NCBI GenBank assembly: GCA_007128995.1
Contig: SKWJ01000017.1
Coordinates: 1 to 6,838, forward strand
Length of the DNA stretch: 6,838 bases
Origin: Paracoccaceae bacterium
GTDB lineage: Bacteria; Pseudomonadota; Alphaproteobacteria; Rhodobacterales; Rhodobacteraceae
Direction: 5' to 3'
Of this stretch, positions 1-6,106 are shown one piece after another. Position numbers and translations under genes: made by a program. Position 1 is the first letter of the stretch; the number at the start of each line of letters is the position of its first letter. Under the pieces are notes generated by a model that was not told where the DNA came from, made no database searches, and saw only the letters and a list, made by a program, of their open reading frames with translations.

Positions 1-2379
1 CAACCCCATCGCGCAGCGCCTTTGCCAGATCTGCTCAGGGCCTATGCCCGGCCGCCGGGCGTAGCCGATGAGTTGTTTGATGAAACCGGCTCCATGCGCC
101 CGGTCTGGCGCAGCTTCATTGCCGAAATGGCCAAGCACAGCCCGCAGGCGATTGAAGCCCGGTTCATGCGGGGCGAACAATACCTTCGCGATGCCGGGGT
201 GTATTTCCGGCTTTATTCGGGGGGGCCGATACAGGACCGCGCCTGGCCCCTCAGCCCTGTTCCGGTTCTGATCTCTGACACGGAATGGTCTGGCATCTGC
301 GCGGGACTGTCCCAACGCGCCGATCTGCTGGAACAGGTGGTCGCTGATCTTTACGGGCCGGGCAAACTGGTGGCGCAGGGGCATCTGCCCGCCGAGCTGG
401 TCGCGGGGAATCCGCATTGGTGCCATCCGATGGTCGGGATCACGCCACGTTCGGGCCATTGGCTGCATCATCTGGCCTTCGAGATAGGCCGCTCACCGAA
501 CGGGACGTTCTTTGTATTGGGGGATCGGACCGAGGCACCCTCGGGCGCAGGTTTCGCCCTCGAGAATCGCATGGCAGCGATGCGCAGCTTCACCGACCCC
601 TTCCCGAGCGCAAATATCCGCAAACTGGCAGGTTTCTTTCGCGCCTTTCGCACCGCGCTGGAAACCCTGGCCGAAGATGGACGCACAATGGCCATCCTGA
701 CACCGGGGCCAAATAACGACACATATTACGAACATACTTATATCGCGCGCTATCTGGGACTGATGCTGCTGGAGGGGGAAGACCTGATCGTGGAGAATGG
801 TCAGGTGATGGTGCGCACTGTACAGGGGTTGCAACCTGTCGGTGTGCTGTGGCGCCGGATCGATGATGCATTCGTGGACCCGCTGGAACTGAACCCGGCA
901 TCACAGCTTGGAACGCCGGGGCTGCTTGATGCGCTGCGTCAGGGCGGTGTTTCCCTTGTCAACGCGCCCGGTTCGGCGATCCTGGAAACCCGTGCCTTCA
1001 TGGCATTCTATCCGCGCATCGCCAAAACCCTGCTCGGCGCGCCCCTAAAGATGCCGAATATCGCGACATGGTGGTGCGGCCAGGCGCGCGAGCGTGCACA
1101 TGTGCAAAATAACGCGCGCGGGATGATCATCGGGGGGGCACTGGAAACAAGTCTTCCATTTGCCATTGGTGCAGATGCGGCCTTGGGCGGAACATTCCGC
1201 AGCAGCGGGCACGGCCCGCTGGAAAGCTGGATCGCAGCCCATGCGCGTGATCTGGTCGGTCAGGAAGCAGTCACGCTGTCGACGACCCCTGCTTGGGCCG
1301 ATGGCAGACTGCAACCAAGACCGATGACGATCCGGGTCTTTGCCATTCGTCAGGGAAATGGCTGGACATTCATGCCGGGCGGCTATGCGCGGATTGGCAA
1401 AAGCGACGATGTCACGGCACTCGCCATGCAGGCGGGTGGATCAGTTGCCGATGTCTGGGTGATGGCGGACCGTCCGGTGGCCGCGGAAACGCTCGTATCA
1501 CGCACCGGTTTCGAACGCGCGACAGCAGGCATCTTGCCAGCCCGGGCGGCTGACAATCTGTACTGGCTGGGCCGCTATGTCGAACGCACGGAGGGCGCAA
1601 TCCGGGGGGTGCGGGCCTATCACCTGCGGCTTGCAGAAACAGGCGATATGCATGACCCACGCCTTGATGCCCTCGCCCGCTATCTGGCGCGTCAAGGGAT
1701 GCACGTGGATCAGCCTGTCCCGAACAGGCTGCCGACACTGATTGGCGCAGCACGCGGCGCCGCCTCGAAGGTCCGGGACAGGTTCTCGCCCGATGGCTGG
1801 GCCGCATTACAGGATCTGGCGGAAACGGCCGGAACTTTTGCCAAAAAGGTCGAAGCCGGTGACGATGCCGCACGCGCGATGTCCGTTCTGTTGCGCAAGA
1901 TCTCGGGCTTTTCCGGACTGGTCCATGAAAACATGTATCATTTCATGGGTTGGCGATTTCTGGCGCTTGGCCGCGCGCAAGAGCGTGCTGATATGATGCT
2001 GATGCAACTCATGGAATTTGCCGATCCGGATGCAGTGGACGGCGCGTATGAAATTGCGATCGAACTTGGCGACAGCGTGATGACCTATCAGCGACGCTAC
2101 CGTTTCGGACCGTCCCGAGACGCCGTACTTGATCTTCTTGCGCTCGACGGGGATAATCCGCGCGCTGTTCTCTATCAGTTGTCAGAGATGCGCAGACATC
2201 TGGCGGCCCTGCCGCAGTCAGCGGAGGCCGGATTGAGCGATGTCGAGAAACTGCTTCTGGATCTCGATACGCGGCTGCGCATCGCGTCGCCAGACGCGCT
2301 GACCCGGGGCTGGCTGGCAGACATGCGCGCACGTCTGGGCAGTGCTCTCGATCTTATTTCAGCCCGCTACTTCAGGTAA
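1..2379 (+). CDS. Circularly permuted ATP-grasp / alpha-E fusion protein (5' partial)
   Basis: The frame is open to base 1, with only a TTG at 22 as an early start, so the true start is probably upstream of the window. Residues below count from that TTG. Residues about 80-480 form a circularly permuted ATP-grasp domain (DUF404/DUF407 type). It contains GDRTEAPSGAGFALENR at 167-183, a TPGPNND segment near 227-233 followed by YEHTYIARYLG, and VNAPGS near 313-318. Residues about 505-785 form an alpha-helical alpha-E domain (DUF403), opening with PARAADNLYWLGRYVERTE and carrying YQRRYRFG at 689-696. Family knowledge: these two domains, separate or fused, are predicted to ligate or carry peptide-like amide products, but the substrate is unknown. 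The protein looks intact and is about the length expected for the fusion. It is followed after 6 bases by a transglutaminase-like gene, so the two are probably co-transcribed. The family call is secure; the biochemical role is not. Confidence 0.93.
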   Translation, partial: QPHRAAPLPDLLRAYARPPGVADELFDETGSMRPVWRSFIAEMAKHSPQAIEARFMRGEQYLRDAGVYFRLYSGGPIQDRAWPLSPVPVLISDTEWSGICAGLSQRADLLEQVVADLYGPGKLVAQGHLPAELVAGNPHWCHPMVGITPRSGHWLHHLAFEIGRSPNGTFFVLGDRTEAPSGAGFALENRMAAMRSFTDPFPSANIRKLAGFFRAFRTALETLAEDGRTMAILTPGPNNDTYYEHTYIARYLGLMLLEGEDLIVENGQVMVRTVQGLQPVGVLWRRIDDAFVDPLELNPASQLGTPGLLDALRQGGVSLVNAPGSAILETRAFMAFYPRIAKTLLGAPLKMPNIATWWCGQARERAHVQNNARGMIIGGALETSLPFAIGADAALGGTFRSSGHGPLESWIAAHARDLVGQEAVTLSTTPAWADGRLQPRPMTIRVFAIRQGNGWTFMPGGYARIGKSDDVTALAMQAGGSVADVWVMADRPVAAETLVSRTGFERATAGILPARAADNLYWLGRYVERTEGAIRGVRAYHLRLAETGDMHDPRLDALARYLARQGMHVDQPVPNRLPTLIGAARGAASKVRDRFSPDGWAALQDLAETAGTFAKKVEAGDDAARAMSVLLRKISGFSGLVHENMYHFMGWRFLALGRAQERADMMLMQLMEFADPDAVDGAYEIAIELGDSVMTYQRRYRFGPSRDAVLDLLALDGDNPRAVLYQLSEMRRHLAALPQSAEAGLSDVEKLLLDLDTRLRIASPDALTRGWLADMRARLGSALDLISARYFR

Positions 2380-2385
2380 GATCGC

Positions 2386-3252
2386 ATGCGCTATGACATC
2401 CGGCTGAAACTGCAGCATCATTACCCGGCAGCATCTGACCATGTTCGCAATCTGGTTCGCCTATTGCCTGGCGATGGGATGCATCAGCGTATCCAGAGAC
2501 GGCACCTTGCAATCAGCCCCGCGCCCGATGAGCGGCGCGACTGGCTGGATTTTTTTGGCAACGCGGCCACGTTTGTCGCCTGGCATCGTCCCGTCCGAGA
2601 GGTGATCTACGAATTGCGTGTCGAGGCAGAACGTCTGGCCAGTCGCGAGATGGATATCTCACCGCCCCTGAACCGGCTTGCTCCAGAGCTTTCGGCAACC
2701 CGTCTGCACCCGGCATCACCACTCCATTTTCACAAACCATCCCCCCGTATTCCGGCTGACACCGCAATCGCCGCCTTTGCGCAAGCCGCAGCGCAACAGG
2801 CACCAAGCGTCCGACTTGCTGTCGAAGCGCTGGGTTCCGCATTGCATGGTGCCATGACCTTCGACCCGCGCGCCACAGACGTCACGACACCGCCTGCCGA
2901 GGCCTTCGCAGCACGGCGGGGCGTATGCCAGGATTTTGCCCAGATCATGATCGGTGGATTGCGCGCACTGGGGATTCCGGCAGGATATGTATCGGGGTTC
3001 ATTCGAACGACACCACCACCGGGCCGGGCGCGGCTGGAAGGGGTTGATGCGATGCATGCATGGGTAAGGGCCTGGTGCGGAGCAGCACAGGGCTGGCAGG
3101 AATTTGACCCCACCAATGCAGGCTGGGCGGGCGAAGATTATGTTGCTGTGGCACTGGGGCGTGATTATGGTGACGCCGCCCCCGTGCGCGGTGCGATCCG
3201 GACGTCAGGCTCGCAGACAACCAGCCACAGTGTCGATATGGTGGCGATATGA
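2386..3252 (+). CDS. Transglutaminase-like cysteine protease-fold protein
   Basis: This 288-residue protein has the bacterial transglutaminase N-terminal beta domain at about 1-90 (start RYDIRLKLQHHYP, then NLVRLLP) and a transglutaminase-like core at about 140-250. The catalytic triad is visible: Cys181 in RRGVCQDFAQ, His224 in DAMHAWVRAW and Asp241 in EFDPTNAGW. The C-terminal tail, with SGSQTTSHSVDM, matches the usual end of this family. There is no signal peptide or membrane segment, so it is probably cytoplasmic. The ATG lies 6 bases after the stop of the ATP-grasp/alpha-E gene, with AGG at 2374-2376 as a modest ribosome site, which implies translation linked to the upstream gene. Proteins of this group next to ATP-grasp/alpha-E genes are predicted to act as peptidases or amide-bond-exchange enzymes on the ligase product. 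Many relatives are followed by an Anbu proteasome-like gene, which is missing here. The family assignment is firm and the substrate is unknown. Confidence 0.93.
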   Translation: MRYDIRLKLQHHYPAASDHVRNLVRLLPGDGMHQRIQRRHLAISPAPDERRDWLDFFGNAATFVAWHRPVREVIYELRVEAERLASREMDISPPLNRLAPELSATRLHPASPLHFHKPSPRIPADTAIAAFAQAAAQQAPSVRLAVEALGSALHGAMTFDPRATDVTTPPAEAFAARRGVCQDFAQIMIGGLRALGIPAGYVSGFIRTTPPPGRARLEGVDAMHAWVRAWCGAAQGWQEFDPTNAGWAGEDYVAVALGRDYGDAAPVRGAIRTSGSQTTSHSVDMVAI

Positions 3253-3330
3253 TGCAAGGTTTAAAACCGAACCGCGCATGACACCCTAGCTTGAGTCTTG
3301 CTGCGGCCCTTGGCAGGACCAGCATCGGCA

Positions 3331-3352
3331 CCGACCCTGCGACACAGGTTGG
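3331..3352. other. Weak inverted repeat in the convergent gap
   Basis: The 154-base gap between the convergent transglutaminase and GST genes contains no convincing gene. The best structure seen is an imperfect stem: 3331-3339 pairs with 3345-3352 in eight pairs, one of them G-T, with a bulged C at 3337 and a five-base loop. No T-run follows on either strand, so it is at most a weak or Rho-assisted terminator for the two converging operons. Confidence 0.2.
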
Positions 3353-3406
3353 CCCGATTTGCGCCGCCGAGGCACATAGAGCTTGCCGCATCAGGCACCA
3401 CTGCGC

Positions 3407-4039
3407 TCAATGATAATCCGGAATACCCGGCATGGAAATGAACCCCTCCAATTGGCGGATCTGACGCGCCCAGCGCCGCAACGCAGGGAAAGCATCATGA
3501 TCAAGATTGAAATCCCGGCACAAGGCAAACGCAGGAAAGAGGGCCACATCAGCAACCGAGGGCTGCGCACCCGTAACAAAGTTCAATCCCATGTGGCGCT
3601 GCCCGGTCATGTGATCCTCCAACATCCGCAATCCGCGCCGCGCGGACATCGCCAACGCCGCCCCATCACCCGATGCGCCAAACATGGCCACTGTCCGCGC
3701 CTGCGATGCCGCACCAAGATCGCGCGCCGCAAAGAAAAGCCAGTCCTGCATCAGCGCTCTCTCAGGGGCCTTCTCGGGCAGAAATAGCGGACCACGCGGC
3801 CCAAGGCCGGCAAGATAAAGCAGCATTGCTTCGGTCTGTCGCAGGATCATTCCTTCTGCGTGCAATAGCGGCAATCGGGCCAGCGGGTTAAGGGCCCTAT
3901 ATTCCGGGCTTTGATGTTCACCGCCCGGAAACAGGTCCACCGGACGGATATCCAGCGCCACACCCGCAAGAGCTGCCATAAGCCGGACACGATAGCAGTC
4001 GTCATTCAGATCATGGTTCCACAAGCGCGCGTTCGTCAT
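3407..4039 (-). CDS. GST-fold protein, candidate structural partner of a split Rieske oxygenase
   Basis: This 210-residue protein has a thioredoxin-like N-terminal half (LWNHDLNDDCYRVRL at 6-20, NPLARLPLL at 51-59 with the cis-Pro at 57, then RQTEAMLLYLA) and an all-helical C-terminal half with the N-capping SVADVALFPA at 161-170. This is the usual cytosolic glutathione S-transferase layout and length. Many relatives carry SGNCYKVRL in the first segment; here Asn12 stands where that Ser would be, so glutathione catalysis is uncertain. The start codon overlaps the stop of the Rieske gene in an ATGA, with GAGGGG (4050-4045) five bases upstream as a strong ribosome site, so expression is coupled to the Rieske protein. 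In the NdmCDE complex a GST homologue, NdmE, has a structural role, joining a Rieske domain to a Rieske-less oxygenase. A similar role is inferred here. A conventional detoxifying GST is the alternative. Confidence 0.88.
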   Translation of the reverse strand: MTNARLWNHDLNDDCYRVRLMAALAGVALDIRPVDLFPGGEHQSPEYRALNPLARLPLLHAEGMILRQTEAMLLYLAGLGPRGPLFLPEKAPERALMQDWLFFAARDLGAASQARTVAMFGASGDGAALAMSARRGLRMLEDHMTGQRHMGLNFVTGAQPSVADVALFPAFALCRDFNLDHDAFPALRRWARQIRQLEGFISMPGIPDYH

Positions 4040-4734
4040 GACAGCCCCTCTGACCGCGACGACTCGGCAAGGGTGCGCAAGGCGACAGTGGCCGAAATCA
4101 TTGCGGCACGCTCAGTTCCCGGCAGATCGCTTTCCATGCCAAGGTGGAGAGTGCAGCTTGCGTCCGTCATCGGTTGCAGCCCCGCGATCAGGCCAAGGTC
4201 ACCCTGCCGCCATCGGATCAGTGGCCCGAGACGCTCGGGCATGTTCAGCCCTCCGCACCCCGGCAAGCCGACGCGGCAGATCAGATCGGCAATTTCAGGC
4301 GCAGAGCGATCGATCTGCAAACTGCGCAAGCCGAAAACGGCGTGGCTGTCTTCTGGCGAAGGCTCTGCAGCATCGGGATGCGCGACCCAGACCATACCCA
4401 GTGCTTCGGCCGCCTTGTAGCGTGCCACGCGAATGGTTGGGGGCACCGCCAGTTCCGGATGCGCCGGGATGTACCGACAGGTTGCGTCATCCCCGAATTC
4501 CCAGCCGTGATACAGGCATGCAAGCCTGTCTCCGCGGACAAAACCGAAGCTGAGTTTCATCCCGCGATGCGGACACCGATCTTCCCAGGCATGCAAGCTG
4601 CCCCTGCTGTCGCGCCAAATAACGATCTCGGCCCCATTCCAGACAGTTCCAGCCGAGGTTCCGGCTTCGATATCGGCCGCGAGGGCGAGTGGCGACCATG
4701 GCAACTCTGACAGGGCGAAGGGGGTTTCACTCAT
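4036..4734 (-). CDS. Stand-alone Rieske [2Fe-2S] protein, probable electron donor to the divergent oxygenase
   Basis: This 232-residue protein has an oxygenase-type Rieske domain at about 8-120. The cluster ligands are Cys54 and His56 in CPHRG and Cys73 and His76 in CLYHGW, with the usual 16-residue spacing between the two pairs. The segment after it (CRYIPAHPEL, then GMVWVAHPD) is typical of ring-hydroxylating oxygenase alpha subunits. The remaining roughly 110 residues have no D-x2-H-x4-H iron site. They show faint similarity to the end of the oxygenase catalytic fold (GLQPMTDASCTLHL, then an R-x-L-x-E helix), so they may be a decayed or repurposed catalytic domain; that is an eye judgement. 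No flavin, NAD or plant-type ferredoxin domain is present, so this is not a reductase. AAAAGG at 4748-4743 lies eight bases before the ATG, which directly follows the TAG of the upstream small gene. The likely role is to pass electrons from an external reductase to the catalytic subunit encoded at 5232-6086. Confidence 0.9.
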   Translation of the reverse strand: MSETPFALSELPWSPLALAADIEAGTSAGTVWNGAEIVIWRDSRGSLHAWEDRCPHRGMKLSFGFVRGDRLACLYHGWEFGDDATCRYIPAHPELAVPPTIRVARYKAAEALGMVWVAHPDAAEPSPEDSHAVFGLRSLQIDRSAPEIADLICRVGLPGCGGLNMPERLGPLIRWRQGDLGLIAGLQPMTDASCTLHLGMESDLPGTERAAMISATVALRTLAESSRSEGLS

Positions 4735-4989
4735 CTAGTCTGCCTTTTCACGATCACTGCCCATGCGGCGCACATCCCGAATCAGACAGGATGCAGGACC
4801 AAGACTGACGGCCATCTCGAACGCATCTACCAGCGACGATGGCCCCCAGACCTGAACCACGGCGCGGCGGTCACTCTGTGTCAGCATCTTGTAACCGACC
4901 GAGAGATAGGCCGCCCGATGGGCTACAAATTCCAACAAACTGTCCTGTGGCAGACATCCGACAAATTCAATCGTCACAGTGGTCGTCAT
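4735..4989 (-). CDS. Small acylphosphatase-like protein without catalytic residues
   Basis: This 84-residue protein can be aligned by eye with the acylphosphatase fold: a first strand VTIEFVG, a helix LLEFVAHRAAYLSVG, a strand RAVVQVWGP, a second helix SLVDAFEMAVSLGP and a final strand CLIRDV. The spacing of the G-P turn near 64-65 and of the GP after the VQVW strand fits that family. The two residues needed for acylphosphatase catalysis, Arg in the GRVQGVGFR loop and Asn after the second turn, fall on Leu19 and Leu36 in this alignment, so it is unlikely to be an active acylphosphatase. Its TAG stop is immediately followed by the ATG of the Rieske gene, and its ATG overlaps the stop of the ORF upstream. 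It therefore probably belongs to the same transcript as the Rieske and GST-fold genes, perhaps as a binding or assembly factor. The ribosome site (GGA about 9 bases upstream) is weak. The gene is well supported; the fold call is tentative. Confidence 0.75.
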   Translation of the reverse strand: MTTTVTIEFVGCLPQDSLLEFVAHRAAYLSVGYKMLTQSDRRAVVQVWGPSSLVDAFEMAVSLGPASCLIRDVRRMGSDREKAD

Positions 4990-5204
4990 GGGTGTTGTTC
5001 CGTCCTGCCGCTGGGCGCATCCATAGCTTTCAGGGTAACCTCCACCCGCGTCAAGGGCTGCAGCGCCGGATACATCTGCCCTTGCCAGATCGGCGTCAGG
5101 CGCGCTTGCACCTGATGACCGATGCGCTCACCGACAGAGGGCCCTTGAAGCGGAACCCAGCGACTTGACACGCGCTGCGGCACGCGCAAGCTTGAACTGG
5201 CCAT
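4986..5204 (-). CDS. Possible 72-residue ORF leading the Rieske operon
   Basis: From an ATG at 5204 this frame encodes 72 residues and ends in an ATGA overlap with the acylphosphatase-like gene. By hand count about 71% of its third codon positions are G or C, against about 50% of second positions, which is the pattern of real genes in this window. The middle of the protein (SVGERIGHQVQARLTPIW, then LTRVEVTLKAMD) looks like beta strands; there are no cysteines, no signal peptide and no membrane segment. I recognise no family. Against it: no clear ribosome site precedes the ATG, and it lies only 27 bases from the divergent oxygenase start, so it covers the place where both promoters should be. 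An internal GTG start is possible. The longer 140-residue version starting at 5408 runs antisense to the oxygenase gene and is not credible. Confidence 0.42.
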   Translation of the reverse strand: MASSSLRVPQRVSSRWVPLQGPSVGERIGHQVQARLTPIWQGQMYPALQPLTRVEVTLKAMDAPSGRTEQHP

Positions 5205-5216
5205 GCGTACTGGCAA
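5165..5216. promoter_or_regulatory. Candidate divergent promoter pair sharing an AAGCTT centre
   Basis: On the plus strand a perfect TTGACA (5165-5170) is followed after 17 bases by AAGCTT (5188-5193). On the minus strand TTGCCA (5216-5211) is followed after 17 bases by the same self-complementary AAGCTT. Both -35-like boxes therefore face a shared centre at ideal spacing. AAGCTT is a poor match to TATAAT, keeping only the second A and final T, so the call rests on the -35 boxes and spacing. The plus promoter would start transcripts near 5200, about 30 bases before the oxygenase ATG. The minus promoter would start near 5181, inside the 72-residue ORF. Confidence 0.35.
5169..5187. repeat. Short direct repeat CACGCGC in the divergent region
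   Basis: CACGCGC occurs at 5169-5175 and again at 5181-5187, a 12-base period, overlapping the -35 box and filling the spacer of the candidate plus-strand promoter. A repeat in this position could be an operator for a regulator of the divergent operons, but in GC-rich DNA a seven-base repeat may also be chance. Confidence 0.25.
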
Positions 5217-5217
5217 G

Positions 5218-5225
5218 TAAGGGAG
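5218..5225 (+). promoter_or_regulatory. Ribosome binding site of the Rieske-less oxygenase gene
   Basis: TAAGGGAG ends six bases before the ATG at 5232. It fixes the start of the catalytic subunit at that ATG, which shows that the protein really begins without a Rieske domain rather than being a mis-called fragment of a longer gene. Confidence 0.75.
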
Positions 5226-5231
5226 TGTTGG

Positions 5232-6086
5232 ATGATCGACAGGGCGGCACTTGATCAGTGGTATTGTCTCGATCCGCTGGCCGTGATCGCACAAGGCAGT
5301 AGCGGGAACCAACTTCTTGACCAAGCGATCGAGATCACACGCACGGGCGACGACTTTGTGGTCAAGGCAGATGACAGGACACTCCTGCATCAACTGGCAT
5401 TCGGTCATCTCTGGATCACCCTCGGAACCCCGGAGAGGGGCCTTCCCCTGATCCCTGAAGCGGAAGAACCAGACCGTCGTGCAGTCGCGTGCGGTGGGAT
5501 CACCGTACGCACGTCAGGACTGCGGATCGTCGAGAATTTTCTGGATATGGCGCATTTTCCCTTTGTGCATGCAGATATTCTGGGAACCGAAGAGAATACG
5601 GAAGTTCTGAAATATTCATGCGAGATCCGCCGCGATATTGATGAGGTCTGGGCGACAGAGTGCCAGTTCGTGCAGCCGAAGGCGGCCTTGTCGGCGACGG
5701 ACGCTGTGGATATCCGCTACATGTACCGAGTTGCCCGCCCCTTGGTGGTTCTGCTTTACAAGACCTGCGTTTCCGACCCGGACCGATGGGACGTGATCTG
5801 CCTTTTTGTACAGCCAATGACACCAGATATCTGCCGCGCACATGCAATGATGTACCTGATTGACGGGACATCCGACCTGCGTGATCTGATCGGATTTCAG
5901 CAAGTGATCTTTTTGCAGGACAGGATCATTCTGGAAAACCAACGCCCGCGCCTGTTGCCTCTGGAACCGCGCCTTGAAACGCCGACCCGCGCCGATGCCT
6001 CGTCAATAGCCTATCGACGCTGGCTGAAAGAAAAAGGCTTCACATACGGGGCGATATCAGCATCTTCTGCGTCACAAGCCAGATGA
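5232..6086 (+). CDS. Rieske-less non-heme iron oxygenase catalytic subunit (NdmC-like)
   Basis: This 284-residue protein is the catalytic part of an aromatic-ring-hydroxylating / O- or N-demethylating oxygenase. The D-x2-H-x4-H iron motif is at 105-113 (ENFLDMAHFPFVH): Asp105 is the expected electron-bridging residue, His108 and His113 are iron ligands, and Asp230 in FLQDRIILENQRP is the probable third ligand. The C-terminal ASSIAYRRWLKEKG is typical of VanA-like demethylases. The N-terminus keeps the start of the normal fold (DQWYCLDPLAVI, then LLDQAIEITR) and rejoins it at GHLWITLGTPERGLP, but everything carrying the C-x-H and C-x2-H cluster ligands is missing. Full-length relatives are about 330-350 residues. 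A strong ribosome site and an intact frame argue against a pseudogene. It must take electrons from a Rieske domain in another protein, most simply the one encoded divergently at 4036-4734. Architecture and length resemble NdmC, the Rieske-less subunit of caffeine-pathway N7-demethylase. The substrate is not readable from sequence. Confidence 0.9.
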   Translation: MIDRAALDQWYCLDPLAVIAQGSSGNQLLDQAIEITRTGDDFVVKADDRTLLHQLAFGHLWITLGTPERGLPLIPEAEEPDRRAVACGGITVRTSGLRIVENFLDMAHFPFVHADILGTEENTEVLKYSCEIRRDIDEVWATECQFVQPKAALSATDAVDIRYMYRVARPLVVLLYKTCVSDPDRWDVICLFVQPMTPDICRAHAMMYLIDGTSDLRDLIGFQQVIFLQDRIILENQRPRLLPLEPRLETPTRADASSIAYRRWLKEKGFTYGAISASSASQAR

Positions 6087-6106
6087 CTGGCGCAGCCTGG
6101 GCGCGA

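Noticed and set aside
1412..1873. Minus-strand open frame of 153 codons within the ATP-grasp/alpha-E gene
   Set aside because: Arg/Pro/His-rich translation typical of antisense frames in GC-rich genes; the plus-strand frame holds both conserved domains.
3258..3268. Palindrome GGTTTAAAACC just after the transglutaminase stop
   Set aside because: The arms are five bases with a one-base centre, so it cannot form a stable hairpin, and no second copy was noticed.
4144..4710. Plus-strand open frame of 188 codons opposite the Rieske gene
   Set aside because: It is antisense to a gene with a complete Rieske motif and gives a low-complexity, family-free translation; this is a GC-rich shadow frame.
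5205..5408. N-terminal extension of the minus-strand small ORF to a 140-residue protein
   Set aside because: The extra 68 residues lie antisense to the well-supported oxygenase gene and include its start; there is no sign of a family or ribosome site.
5232..6086. Reading the Rieske-less oxygenase as a pseudogene fragment
   Set aside because: It has a strong ribosome site, a conserved N-terminus, all iron ligands and an uninterrupted frame, and a Rieske partner is encoded next door.
6087..6106. Possible terminator hairpin between the convergent oxygenase and DUF418 stops
   Set aside because: Only short GCGC and CTG/CAG complementarities are present and no T-run follows; not enough to call a terminator.
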